Notes under the pieces: model-generated
Seen by the model: only the letters and a program-made list of their open reading frames with translations
What the model was told of the DNA's origin: nothing
The model's database searches: none
Shown here: positions 31,871 to 40,989 of the stretch, in pieces
Layout: the number at the start of each line of letters is the position of its first letter
Numbering within the stretch: position 1 is the stretch's first letter
Assembly (NCBI GenBank): GCA_023396045.1
Contig: JAEWXD010000050.1
Span: 1-49,589 of the forward strand
Length of the DNA: 49,589 nt
Reading direction: 5' to 3'
Origin: Bacillota bacterium
Lineage (GTDB): Bacteria; Bacillota; Clostridia; Christensenellales; Aristaeellaceae
Translations under genes and position numbers: made by a program

Positions 31871-34696
31871 TTACCAAGTATATTTGAGTGCTTTTTTTAC
31901 CATGTTTTGGTGTTCTGTGTCCACTTTTTTGCTACCATGGGTGGTAGAGTTTAAGAAGTGTATGCAGAAGTGGCCGTCAAAATTATTGTTTTTTATCAGG
32001 CCTGTACCATGGGGCATAAAGTTCATGCTGGCAGCATATACTTTGTTGTTGTATTTTACAAGTATCGCTCTACGCATCCAAGTAAACCCGCCATAGAAGC
32101 TTTTAATCAATTTGGTATCTTGTGCGGTGAGTGGCTCGGCGTCAATATGGTTTGCGCCACTCCAACGTTTGGCTTTAAATATTTGGCCGGTACGTGCATC
32201 TTGCACTTCAAATACAGCATTCTTTGGTATTACATTGGGTGTACGTGCCCAATTTAAAAGCTCGGTAGTATATTCTTTTTTAATTACTCTGCTTTTGGTC
32301 TTATCTTTGTTATTTGCAGTTGTTTTATTTGTATTTTGCGGTGCTTTGCCAAATATCAAACGTATGGTAGAGCTACCGGCAATGCCGTCGGCATTCATAC
32401 CCTTTTTCTTTTGAAAACGAGTAACAGCTTGTTTGGTGCTTTCGCCATATTTACCATCTACTGTATCATCAAAATAACCAAGTAATGTAAGGGCTTGCTG
32501 TAATTTTTTTACATCTTCTGTATGGTTGCCGGGCTTACTGGTTTTCGGTATTGCACCAATATCTGCTATGGTGTTAATGCCTTTCATGGCCGGGTCTTGT
32601 GCAGGTTCTGCCTTTGTGTTGTTTTTTGTGCTTTCTGTTTTTGGGTTGCTTGCAGGTGCTTTACCAAAAATCAAACGTAAGGTAGAGTTACCGGCAATAC
32701 CGTCTTGCCCCATACCGCGTTTCTTTTGGAAGGCTTTTACGGCATTTTGTGTGCCTTCACCGTAGTTACCATCTATGGTACCGCTATAGTATCCCAATAA
32801 AGAGAGGGCTTGTTGTAATTTTTTTACATTTTCGCCACTTTCGCCGGGGTGTACAGCAGCAGTAGGTAAGCCGATATCTTGAATGGTATCAATACCTGCC
32901 AGGTTTTGCGTGTTCTGTGTATTTTTTGCATTTTCTTCTGTTTGTGCTGCTTTATGAGCGGGTTCGCCAAACATAATGCGTATGGTAGAGCTACCGGCTA
33001 TACCGTCTGCGCTCATGCCACGTTTCTTTTGGAAGGCTTTCACAGCATTTTGGGTTGCTTCGTCATATTGGCCGTGAATGCTACCTTTGTAAAAATGAAG
33101 CACATATAATGCTTGTTGCAATTTTATTACATTGGTACCACTGTCGCCGGGGCGGGAAGTATCCGGTGTTTCACCAATATCTTCAATACTTTCAATAATG
33201 TTTACAGTATCACTATTGTTGTTTTTATTTCCGGCAACTACAGATTGGTAGGTGCTTGCATTGGCGGCAGGGGAGCCGAACAAATACTTAATGGTAGCAG
33301 GACCAGCAATACCATCGGCATTCATACCGCGCTTCTTTTGGAAGGCTTTTACGGCATTTTGTGTACCTTCGCCATAGTTTCCATCAAAGCTGCCCTTATA
33401 TACATTGGCAAGGTAGAGCGCTTGCTGTAGTTTTATTACATCTGTGCCGGTATCACCGGGTTTACTTGTTTTAGGGGTATCGCCTATATCTTCAATGGTA
33501 TAAATTTCTATTGTGTTATTTGTACTTGTCGGTGCTTGACTTGTTGCAGGTGTTTGGATTTTCGTTTTGCTTACACCAAATATGGTGGCAATGGTACCTT
33601 GGCCCGCAATGCCATCGCTACTTAGGCCGCGTTTCTTTTGAAATGCTTTTACAGCACTTTCCGTGCTTTTGCCATAGTTTCCGTCAATGGTATTTTTATA
33701 GTAGCCAAGCACAGTGAGTGCTTGTTGTAGTTTTACAACATCCTCATTGGTTTCACCGGGGTAAACGGGGCTTGGTACACCATTGATTTCTGCCAATGAA
33801 TTTACTTTGGGGTAAGTTGTACCTTGTGGGGTAGGTGTATTTGTTGTGGTGTTTGCCACAAAGTTTTTGCCAAACAGGGCAGAAAGTGTGCCAGGGCCGG
33901 CTACACCGTCTGTACTTAATTTTCTGTTTTTTTGGAATTTTTTTACAGCCTCTTCTGTGGCTTTGCCATAGTCCCCATCTAAGCTACCTTTATAGTAGCC
34001 AAGTGTAGAAAGTGCTTGCTGTATGGCTACTACTTCATCTCCCTTGCTGCCTGGGCGCACCGTGTCGCTTGGAATCGTTGCAACAACATTATTTGTTTGG
34101 GTGTTTTGGTTTGTAGCATTTACAGTATTAAGTGCAGCAATATCTGCAAAAATAAGGGTAAGTGTGGCTTGGCCAGCAATACCGTCTTCTTCTAATTTTT
34201 TACTTTTTTGAAATGCTTTTACAGCAAGTTCTGTGCCATTGCCATAGTCGCCATCAAGCTTACCTTCATAAAAACCAAGGGATTGTAAGGCGGCCTGCAA
34301 TTCCATTACTGTATCGCCTTTTTCACCGGGGCGAACGGTAGCTGCAATGCTTGTGCCTACAATAGTGAATGTTTTTTGTGCAGACACAGCTTGTGGTGCT
34401 TGTGTGCTATAAGCTTGTATATTATTTGTTTGTACATTGCTCATGTTTAAATACTTGCGCATTACAAAACCTTCTTGGTTAGCATAGCGCACGCCAATCC
34501 AATCGCCGTTTTCAGAAAGTACTTCTACATTTTCACCTTCTGGTATGGCCATAATTGCATTTGCTTCAAAGCTGGCATTTTGGCGCAATATTAAAGAAAC
34601 AGCCGTTACAGTGGCTATGTTTTGTGAAAATGCGGTTTCTATAAATAAACAAAAGAATAGTAATGTAGCTATCCATCGTTTGCTTGTACGTTTCAT
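31871..34696 (-). CDS. Exported wall-associated protein with SH3b and seven peptidoglycan-binding repeats
   Basis: This 941-residue protein carries a signal peptide (1-25) and an SH3b domain (~27-82: SLILRQNASFEANAI..., GDWIGVRYANQEGFV). Seven PG_binding_1 modules (~119-186, 211-277, 311-374, 411-474, 515-577, 615-678, 720-783) each have the form LQQALxxLGYYxGxxDGxYG...AVKAFQKKRG...DGIAG. They are spaced about 100 residues apart by Thr/Asn/Pro-rich linkers, several with I(E/Q/A)DIG. The C-terminal domain (~805-941) includes WSGANHIDAEPLT, WMRRAILV, MPHGTG and GHFCIHFLNSTTHGS, a conserved His/Cys-rich pattern I have seen in other clostridial wall proteins but cannot name; an enzymatic or L,D-transpeptidase-like role is only a guess. 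No sortase motif. The start has GGGAGGAATATT. Confidence 0.85.
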   Translation of the reverse strand: MKRTSKRWIATLLFFCLFIETAFSQNIATVTAVSLILRQNASFEANAIMAIPEGENVEVLSENGDWIGVRYANQEGFVMRKYLNMSNVQTNNIQAYSTQAPQAVSAQKTFTIVGTSIAATVRPGEKGDTVMELQAALQSLGFYEGKLDGDYGNGTELAVKAFQKSKKLEEDGIAGQATLTLIFADIAALNTVNATNQNTQTNNVVATIPSDTVRPGSKGDEVVAIQQALSTLGYYKGSLDGDYGKATEEAVKKFQKNRKLSTDGVAGPGTLSALFGKNFVANTTTNTPTPQGTTYPKVNSLAEINGVPSPVYPGETNEDVVKLQQALTVLGYYKNTIDGNYGKSTESAVKAFQKKRGLSSDGIAGQGTIATIFGVSKTKIQTPATSQAPTSTNNTIEIYTIEDIGDTPKTSKPGDTGTDVIKLQQALYLANVYKGSFDGNYGEGTQNAVKAFQKKRGMNADGIAGPATIKYLFGSPAANASTYQSVVAGNKNNNSDTVNIIESIEDIGETPDTSRPGDSGTNVIKLQQALYVLHFYKGSIHGQYDEATQNAVKAFQKKRGMSADGIAGSSTIRIMFGEPAHKAAQTEENAKNTQNTQNLAGIDTIQDIGLPTAAVHPGESGENVKKLQQALSLLGYYSGTIDGNYGEGTQNAVKAFQKKRGMGQDGIAGNSTLRLIFGKAPASNPKTESTKNNTKAEPAQDPAMKGINTIADIGAIPKTSKPGNHTEDVKKLQQALTLLGYFDDTVDGKYGESTKQAVTRFQKKKGMNADGIAGSSTIRLIFGKAPQNTNKTTANNKDKTKSRVIKKEYTTELLNWARTPNVIPKNAVFEVQDARTGQIFKAKRWSGANHIDAEPLTAQDTKLIKSFYGGFTWMRRAILVKYNNKVYAASMNFMPHGTGLIKNNNFDGHFCIHFLNSTTHGSKKVDTEHQNMVKKALKYTW

Positions 34697-34728
34697 AATA
34701 TTCCTCCCATCGTTTCATGGACGTACAA

Positions 34729-34757
34729 AGTGTAACATTTTACATACAAATTGTCAA
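34729..34757 (-). promoter_or_regulatory. Promoter of the SH3b/PG-binding gene
   Basis: On the minus strand TTGACA (34757-34752), a 17-bp spacer and TACACT (34734-34729) lie about 33 bp before the start codon. On the other side, towards apbE, the decamer AATTTAGTGT occurs twice in direct repeat (about 34804-34823). Confidence 0.7.
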
Positions 34758-34847
34758 TAAACTATGTACTAATGTTACATAATTATTACAAAACAAGATT
34801 TACAATTTAGTGTAATTTAGTGTAAAATAATTGTATCGGAGGTAAGT

Positions 34848-35897
34848 ATGAAACGTATTCTTTCTTTATTTTGTATTGCTATTATTTTATGTGTTGCACC
34901 TATGGTGCAAGCACAAGAAAAATTCAGATATGATTTTTTTAATACTTTTGACACCATGATTTCTGTTATAGCCTTTGCAGATAGCAAGGCAGAATTTGAC
35001 AAAACAATGCAAATCGCAGAAGCCAAGTTTCAAATGTATCATAAGTATTTTGATATTTATCATGAATACGAAGGTATGGTAAATTTGGCTACACTCAATG
35101 CCAAAGCGCATGTAGAGCCCATGCAGATAGAGGAGGAGCTGTTTTCATTTTTAGAATATTGCAAACAGGTACATATGCAATATCCAAGCCGTGCCAATAT
35201 AGCCATGGGTAATATGCTTTCCATTTGGCACGATTTTAGAACAGAGGCAAGCAAGGGGGGCAATGCACAAATTCCTGGTATAGAAACCTTGCAGGCAGCC
35301 ATGCAGTACAGCAGCTTAGATGACCTTGTATTAAATAAAGAAAATAACACAGTATTTTATATAAATCCCATCCGTTTAGATGTAGGCTCCATAGCCAAAG
35401 GCTATGCAACAGAACAAGTGGCATTATATTTAGAAGGTACAGCGCTTTCTTCTTTTATTATCAATGCAGGGGGCAATGTGCGCACAGGTAATGCACCCCA
35501 AGATGGCAGAAACTATTGGGCAGTAGGTATTGCCAACCCACAAAAACCGAGCGATTTGTACGAAACCGTATTTGTAAAACAAAGCTCCATTGTTACCAGC
35601 GGCGACTATCAGCGCTTTTATGAAGTAGGGGGAAAACGCTATCACCATATCATAGACCCCACTACACTTATGCCAGCCAATTACTATAGAAGTGTAAGCA
35701 TACATACTCAAAATAGTGCTATGGCAGACTATTTAAGTACAGCCTTATATACTATGGATTTAGAAAGCGGCAAAGCCTTTGTAGAATCTTTAGATGGCGT
35801 AGAAGCGCTTTGGATATTAGAAGATAACTCTTATATTGCTACCGATGGTTTTGCACGCATACAAAAAAGCCAAGGTGCAACAGCGCAAATGGATTGA
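34848..35897 (+). CDS. apbE: FAD:protein FMN transferase
   Basis: This 349-residue protein has an exported N-terminus (signal peptide 1-22, no lipobox). The ApbE domain transfers FMN onto Thr residues of flavoproteins such as RnfG/RnfD or NqrC. Motifs are FNTFDTMISVIAF, IAMGNMLSIWHDF, DVGSIAKGYATEQVA, the INAGGNVRTGN flavin-binding strand, and HHIIDPTTLMPANYY with Mg-ligand Asp, then AMADYLSTALYTM. The start is ATG 34848 with CGGAGGTAAGT. No Rnf/Nqr target is in the window, so the substrate lies elsewhere. Confidence 0.93.
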   Translation: MKRILSLFCIAIILCVAPMVQAQEKFRYDFFNTFDTMISVIAFADSKAEFDKTMQIAEAKFQMYHKYFDIYHEYEGMVNLATLNAKAHVEPMQIEEELFSFLEYCKQVHMQYPSRANIAMGNMLSIWHDFRTEASKGGNAQIPGIETLQAAMQYSSLDDLVLNKENNTVFYINPIRLDVGSIAKGYATEQVALYLEGTALSSFIINAGGNVRTGNAPQDGRNYWAVGIANPQKPSDLYETVFVKQSSIVTSGDYQRFYEVGGKRYHHIIDPTTLMPANYYRSVSIHTQNSAMADYLSTALYTMDLESGKAFVESLDGVEALWILEDNSYIATDGFARIQKSQGATAQMD

Positions 35898-35951
35898 ATA
35901 ACCATGTTATTTATGATATACTAAATTAGGTTTTGAAAGGGGGCGGTTGCC

Positions 35952-36416
35952 ATGAAAAAACAGCAAGGCAATCGAGCCTTGGCACAAAACAAAAAAGCAC
36001 ACCATGATTATTTTGTAGAAAGTACCTATGAAGCCGGTATAGAGCTCAAAGGCACAGAGGTAAAAAGCATACGCAAAGGCAAAGTAAACCTTAAAGAAAG
36101 CTATTGCATGATTCGTGATGGCCAAATCTTTGCAGAGGGTATGCACATCAGCCACTATGAGCAAGGCAATATCTTTAATACGGATCCCTTGCGCTCCAAA
36201 CGCCTTTTGATGCATAAGGCAGAAATTCGTAAGCTTTTTCAAAAAGTAAAGCAAGATGGTTATGCAATTATTCCATTAAGTGTATACCTTAGCAATCAGC
36301 GTGTAAAAATGGAGATCGGCCTTTGTGTAGGTAAAAAACTGCACGATAAAAGGCAATCTATGGCAGAGCGTGATACCAAACGTGCCATGGATAGTGCTAT
36401 GCGCCAATTCCAGTAA
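35952..36416 (+). CDS. smpB: SsrA-binding protein
   Basis: This 154-residue partner of tmRNA in ribosome rescue has the OB-fold motifs NKKAHHDYFVESTYEAGIEL (partial), GTEVKSIRKGKVNLKES and a basic C-terminal tail (KKLHDKRQSMAERDTKR) that inserts in the mRNA channel. The start is ATG 35952 behind AAAGGGGGCGG. The tmRNA gene starts four bases after its stop codon, so the two form one unit. Confidence 0.97.
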   Translation: MKKQQGNRALAQNKKAHHDYFVESTYEAGIELKGTEVKSIRKGKVNLKESYCMIRDGQIFAEGMHISHYEQGNIFNTDPLRSKRLLMHKAEIRKLFQKVKQDGYAIIPLSVYLSNQRVKMEIGLCVGKKLHDKRQSMAERDTKRAMDSAMRQFQ

Positions 36417-36420
36417 ATCT

Positions 36421-36771
36421 GGGGATGTTTTGGCTTTCGACGGGGGTATCAGATTGGTTCTAAGCGAGTCGTGATTCCAGACCACGTTAAAATTGGAAAC
36501 TAAATATTAATTGACAATAATCAATTAGCTTTCGCGGCATAGTCCGCCATCACACCGTAACGCCCTTATAGCCGGGTTCTGTGATGTAAAGCGCTTACAG
36601 GGGCAAGGTAAATAACTAAGCTTTGCGTTATTTCCCTATTTATGAAGCTACCCAATGCAATAGTCTGTGTGTGGACGCTTGCTGAGGGGAATTTTAAAAC
36701 ACATACTACACTCGTAGAAAGGGGCCTTGGCGGACTTTCGGACAGGGGTTCAATTCCCCTCATCTCCACCA
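36421..36771 (+). ncRNA. ssrA: tmRNA (transfer-messenger RNA)
   Basis: This 351-nt RNA rescues stalled ribosomes and tags the nascent chain for proteolysis. The 5' end GGGGATG pairs with CATCTCC at the 3' end, leaving discriminator A and an encoded CCA. The T-arm reads AGGGGTTCAATTCCCC with the usual TTCAAAT-like loop, and the D-loop-like GGCTTTCGACGGGGG follows the 5' arm. The tag frame ends ...NNQLAFAA with TAG at 36540-36542. Reading back it is open to a TAA at 36501-36503. The resume codon is not a clear GCN; GAC at 36513 (tag DNNQLAFAA) or ATT at 36510 are candidates. AFAA in place of the frequent ALAA is notable. Confidence 0.97.
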
Positions 36772-36774
36772 ATG

Positions 36775-36826
36775 CAAGAAATCCGAACCTTAGACCAACC
36801 GGTCAAGGGTTCGGATTTCTTGTTTT
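36775..36826 (+). terminator. tmRNA terminator
   Basis: Arms of about 17 bp (CAAGAAATCCGAACCTT... and ...AAGGGTTCGGATTTCTTG) close over AGACC/GGTC, four bases after the tmRNA CCA, followed by TTTTC. Confidence 0.9.
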
Positions 36827-36880
36827 CATCTGTGATATTAAGTTGTGGTTTCTGAATGAATTAAAATAATATCGGGGGAA

Positions 36881-37066
36881 ATGATTACGAAAAAAACTTA
36901 GCAGCTGTGCGCTTAATGTGGATACAGCCCGTGTGGAGCTCTATTATACAGACGAGTATCTGCTTCATAGACTTATTGTCCTTGAAAATAAAGTGGCAGA
37001 CAATTGATTTGAGCGGTCAGAGATAGACTATCTTATTTACACTGGCCGATATGAAAACGGAGTATA
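36881..37066 (+). pseudogene. Decayed small gene downstream of ssrA (DUF6061-like)
   Basis: A ribosome-site-like CGGGGGAA precedes ATG 36881. With one A removed from the 7-A run at 36890-36896 the frame reads MITKKLSSCALNVDTARVEL followed by YYTDEYLL..., then VADN, an in-frame TGA (37005-37007), and FERSEIDYLIYTGRYENG. The pattern L-S-C-x-L-N-x-D-T ... VADNxxxRSExDYLIY resembles a widespread ~80-residue clostridial protein (DUF6061, from memory), here broken by a +1 frameshift and a stop and truncated at the 3' end by the next terminator. The family's function is unknown. Confidence 0.6.
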
Positions 37067-37104
37067 TAAAACCCAACCACCGGCTAATCCGGTGGTTGGG
37101 TTTT
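37064..37104 (-). terminator. leuS operon terminator
   Basis: Perfect 16-bp arms AAAACCCAACCACCGG / CCGGTGGTTGGGTTTT flank a 5-base loop, starting about 9 bases past the leuS stop; the minus-strand T-run is the arm's own TTTT plus ATAT. Confidence 0.88.
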
Positions 37105-37112
37105 GAATATCC

Positions 37113-39524
37113 TTATTTCACAATAAAGTTAGCAAGCCTGTTTGGTACAAAAATGAATTTTACCACAGTTTTATCTGCAAGCAATAGAGCTACTTCATTA
37201 TGGGTACTAATGTAGCTTTGTGCGTCTTCTGCAGAGCAATCGGCAGGCACCATAATTCTGGCTTTTATTTTGCCGTTTAACTGTACGGCAATTTCGTACT
37301 CGCTTTTTTGCATTGCTTTTTCATCATAGCTTGGCCAAGCCACATAGGAAAGGCCGCCGGTATAACCCAAGCCTTCATACATTTCTTCTGCAATGTGTGG
37401 GCATACAGGGTAAAGCAGGAGCAACAATGTTTTTAAATCTTCACGGCTTAAGCTACCATGGGCGTATACTTCGTTTACAAAGCTCATCATAGCAGCAATA
37501 GCTGTGTTGAACTTCATATCTTCATAATCTTCGCCTACTTTTTTAATGCAAGTATGTAGGGCAGAGGCAAGTTTTGGTGTGTTGCCCTGTTCATCATTAA
37601 GCATTTCTTGCAAGCGCCATACCCTGTCTAAGAACTTACGGCATCCTTTGGCACCGTTGGTGCTCCATGGAATGGCTTGGTCAAAGGCGCCCATAAACAT
37701 TTCATACATACGGAAGGCATCTGCACCCATACTATTTACAATATCGTCGGGGTTAATTACATTGCCACGGCTCTTGCTCATTTTTTCGCCATTCTCACCC
37801 AAAATCATACCATGGCTGGTACGTTTGTTGTAAGGCTCCGGCGCAGATACAAGGCCTAAGTCGTGCAAGAACAAGTGCCAGAAACGGCTGTAAAGCAAGT
37901 GTAATGTGGTGTGTTCCATGCCACCATTGTACCAGTCTACCGGCATCCAATAATCCAACGCTTCCTTGTCTGCAAAGGTGGCATTGTTATGTGGGTCGCA
38001 ATAACGCAGGAAGTACCAAGAACTACCGGCCCATTGCGGCATGGTGTCTGTTTCACGCTTGGCAGCTGCACCGCATACAGGGCAAGTGGTGTTTACCCAA
38101 CTGTCTATATTGGCAAGTGGGCTTTCACCGGAATCGTTTGGTTCATAGTTGTCTATATCTGGCAGCAGTATCGGTAATTCTTTTTCCGGAACCGGAACAA
38201 TACCACAGTGAGGGCAGTGTACCACAGGGATGGGTTCACCCCAATATCTTTGGCGACTAAATACCCAGTCTCTTAATTTAAAGTTTACTTTGCGTGTGCC
38301 TATACCCTGTTCTGTAAGCCAGGCTATCATTTTGGCTTTGGCATCGCTTACGCTCAGGCCGGTTAAGAAACCGCTGTTTACCAATGTGCCGGTTTGGGTA
38401 TCGGTAAAGGCTTCCTTGCTGATGTCGCCACCTGCAATTACCTCAATCATAGGGATATGAAAGGTTTTTGCAAAAGCATAGTCCCTATCGTCATGGGCAG
38501 GTACAGCCATAATGGCGCCTGTGCCATAGCTCATAAGTACATAGTCGCTTACCCAAATAGGAATTTCGGTTTTGGTGGCAGGGTTAATGGCATAAAGTCC
38601 TTTGATTTCTACACCGGTTTTGTCTTTGGCAAGCTCGGTTCTTTCAAAGTCGCTCTTGCGTTTGGCAGCTTCTTGGTAGGCGTGAATTTCATCTAAATTT
38701 TGAATATCAGCCTTAAAGCTTTCTAACATGGGGTGCTCTGGGCTTACTACCATGTAGGTTGCACCAAACAAAGTATCCGGCCTTGTGGTAAATACACGTA
38801 AGGTGTAGTCTTTGTCTTTGAGTTTAAAGTCTATTTCTGCGCCTTCGCTCCTACCAATCCAGTTGATTTGTTGGGCTTTAACTCTGTCTAAGAAATCAAT
38901 GTTTTGTAAGCCGTCAATCAACTTTTGTGCATATTGGGTAATGCGCAACATCCATTGTTCTTTTACCCTTTGTACTACCTCGCTGCCACAGCGTTCACAG
39001 CAACCGTTGATTACTTCTTCGTTGGCAAGGCCGGTTTTGCAAGAGGGGCACCAGTTGATAGGCATTTTGCTCTTGTAAGCTAAACCATGCTTTAAGAAAA
39101 GAAGAAATATATGTTGTGTCCATTTAAAATAGTCTGGATCTGTAGTGTTAATTTCACGGCTGTAATCAAAAGAAAAACCAAGGCGTTTTAACTGTTTGCG
39201 AAAGTTTTGTATGTTTTGCTCTGTAACTTTGGCAGGGTGAATCTTATTCTTAATGGCAAAGTTTTCGGTTGGCAAACCAAAGGCATCATAGCCCATGGGG
39301 TAGAGCACATTGTAGCCTTCCATACGGCGTTTTCTGGCAATAATATCAAGCGCAGTGTTGCTGCGTGGGTGGCCTACGTGTAAGCCCTGGCCGGATGGAT
39401 AGGGGAATTCTATCAACAAGTAATATTTTTTCTTGCTGGTATCATTGCTTGCATGGTATACACCGCTTTCTTCCCAACGGTCTTGCCATTTTTGCTCTAT
39501 ATTTTTTGGTTCGTATTGTGTCAT
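37113..39524 (-). CDS. leuS: Leucyl-tRNA synthetase
   Basis: This 803-residue class I synthetase has HVGH in PYPSGQGLHVGHPRSNTA, a zinc-ribbon insertion (CPSCKTGLANEEV and CCERCG), the CP1 editing domain with TTRPDTLFGATYMVVSPEHP, a second Cys cluster (CPHCGIVPV), the KMSKS loop (GEKMSKSRGNVINPDD) and an anticodon-binding C-terminal domain. The start is ATG 39524 with AAGGAGAAAACG; nine upstream in-frame codons overlap gltX and are not conserved. It is the last gene of the glnS-gltX-leuS operon. Confidence 0.97.
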   Translation of the reverse strand: MTQYEPKNIEQKWQDRWEESGVYHASNDTSKKKYYLLIEFPYPSGQGLHVGHPRSNTALDIIARKRRMEGYNVLYPMGYDAFGLPTENFAIKNKIHPAKVTEQNIQNFRKQLKRLGFSFDYSREINTTDPDYFKWTQHIFLLFLKHGLAYKSKMPINWCPSCKTGLANEEVINGCCERCGSEVVQRVKEQWMLRITQYAQKLIDGLQNIDFLDRVKAQQINWIGRSEGAEIDFKLKDKDYTLRVFTTRPDTLFGATYMVVSPEHPMLESFKADIQNLDEIHAYQEAAKRKSDFERTELAKDKTGVEIKGLYAINPATKTEIPIWVSDYVLMSYGTGAIMAVPAHDDRDYAFAKTFHIPMIEVIAGGDISKEAFTDTQTGTLVNSGFLTGLSVSDAKAKMIAWLTEQGIGTRKVNFKLRDWVFSRQRYWGEPIPVVHCPHCGIVPVPEKELPILLPDIDNYEPNDSGESPLANIDSWVNTTCPVCGAAAKRETDTMPQWAGSSWYFLRYCDPHNNATFADKEALDYWMPVDWYNGGMEHTTLHLLYSRFWHLFLHDLGLVSAPEPYNKRTSHGMILGENGEKMSKSRGNVINPDDIVNSMGADAFRMYEMFMGAFDQAIPWSTNGAKGCRKFLDRVWRLQEMLNDEQGNTPKLASALHTCIKKVGEDYEDMKFNTAIAAMMSFVNEVYAHGSLSREDLKTLLLLLYPVCPHIAEEMYEGLGYTGGLSYVAWPSYDEKAMQKSEYEIAVQLNGKIKARIMVPADCSAEDAQSYISTHNEVALLLADKTVVKFIFVPNRLANFIVK

Positions 39525-39534
39525 CGTTTTCTCC

Positions 39535-40980
39535 TTAGGATAACTTGGCAATACCCAAGTGCATTCTGCGTAAGCTTTCTTCTTTGCCTAAGAGATACAA
39601 AATCTCAATGGCTCCACCGGGGGTGTTTTGCTGGCCGGCAATGGCAATGCGCAATGGCCAGTACACCAAGCCGTTTTTATAGCCTTTTTCTTCAATGAAT
39701 GCAACCAATGCATGGTGGATGTTTTCTTCTGTAAAGTCAGCAATATTCTCAATTACAGGCAATACTTCTTGCAAAATTTGTAAGGAGTTTTCTGCATTGG
39801 TTTTCATTTTTTTGTGGGTATAGAGTTCTATTTCATATTCTGGCAAGGTATGCAAGAATGCAACCATGTCTGGCAATTGGTTAAACACTTCGGTTCTGCT
39901 GTGGGTAAGTTCAGCCAAGCGTTTTAAATCAATTTCTTGGTTTTCAAATACCTTGCTAAGCCATGGTTTAGCTTGTGCAAAATATTCTTCAAAAGGCATT
40001 TTTTTAATATATTCACTGTTAAACCAAGTTAGTTTATCCATATTGAATATTGATGGGCTTTTGCTTAAACCTTCCATAGAGAAGGCTTCAATCAGTTCCT
40101 CCATGGTAAAGAACTCACGGTTATCCCCGGGGCTCCAACCCAATAATGCAATAAAGTTAATAATCGCATCACGCGTATAGCCCATTTGTAGCAAGTCTTC
40201 AAAAGACGGGTCGCCATAGCGTTTGCTCAGCTTACGGGTAGCATCCTTCATAACCACTGGTAAGTGGATATAGGTGGGTGGTTTCCAACCCAATGCTTCA
40301 TACAATAGGTTGTATTTTGGTGTGCTGGAAATATATTCTGTACCACGCATAACATGGGTAATACCCATTAAATGATCATCAATCACATTGGCAAAGTTGT
40401 AGGTGGGTAGGCCGTCTGCTTTAATGAGCACGTTGTCGTCCAGTTCGCTGTTGGGCACTTCAACCTTGCCGTATAAGGCATCCACATAGGATGTACTGCC
40501 TTCACTTGGAATGTTTTGGCGAATTACAAAGGGCTCGCCGCTTTCCATACGTTGTTTAGCCTCTTCCTTGCTGATATGCACGCATTTTTTATCATACTTA
40601 AAGGTTTCGCCACGTTTGGTTGCTGCTTCTCTGCGATCTGCAAGTTCATCTTTGGTGCAAAAGCAGGGGTAAGCAGCACCTTTTTCTATGAGTTCCATAG
40701 CATAAGGCAAGTAAAGATTTTTACGTTCGGTTTGAATGTAAGGGCCATAGTTACCACCTACATCCGGGCCTTCATCATAGTGCAAGCCGGCAGCGTGCAT
40801 GGAATCGTAAATCATTTGTATGGCACCGGCCACTTCGCGTTCCTGGTCGGTATCCTCTATACGCAATATAAATGTGCCATTATTTTTCTTTGCAAAAAGA
40901 TAGCAATACAATGCCGTTCTTAAGCCACCCAAATGTAAATAACCGGTGGGGCTGGGAGCAAATCTGGTACGAACTTTCAT
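39535..40980 (-). CDS. gltX: Glutamyl-tRNA synthetase
   Basis: This 481-residue class Ib synthetase has FAPSPTGYLHLGGLRTALYC (HLGG signature), the zinc-less CFCTKDELADRREAA region and the KMSKS-equivalent RKLSKRYGDPS. The anticodon-binding helical domain follows. Because a glutaminyl-tRNA synthetase is encoded 9 nt upstream, this GluRS could be a discriminating one that does not need to charge tRNA-Gln. AAGGAGTCAGC before the ATG overlaps the glnS stop. Confidence 0.96.
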   Translation of the reverse strand: MKVRTRFAPSPTGYLHLGGLRTALYCYLFAKKNNGTFILRIEDTDQEREVAGAIQMIYDSMHAAGLHYDEGPDVGGNYGPYIQTERKNLYLPYAMELIEKGAAYPCFCTKDELADRREAATKRGETFKYDKKCVHISKEEAKQRMESGEPFVIRQNIPSEGSTSYVDALYGKVEVPNSELDDNVLIKADGLPTYNFANVIDDHLMGITHVMRGTEYISSTPKYNLLYEALGWKPPTYIHLPVVMKDATRKLSKRYGDPSFEDLLQMGYTRDAIINFIALLGWSPGDNREFFTMEELIEAFSMEGLSKSPSIFNMDKLTWFNSEYIKKMPFEEYFAQAKPWLSKVFENQEIDLKRLAELTHSRTEVFNQLPDMVAFLHTLPEYEIELYTHKKMKTNAENSLQILQEVLPVIENIADFTEENIHHALVAFIEEKGYKNGLVYWPLRIAIAGQQNTPGGAIEILYLLGKEESLRRMHLGIAKLS

Positions 40981-40989
40981 GCTGACTCC

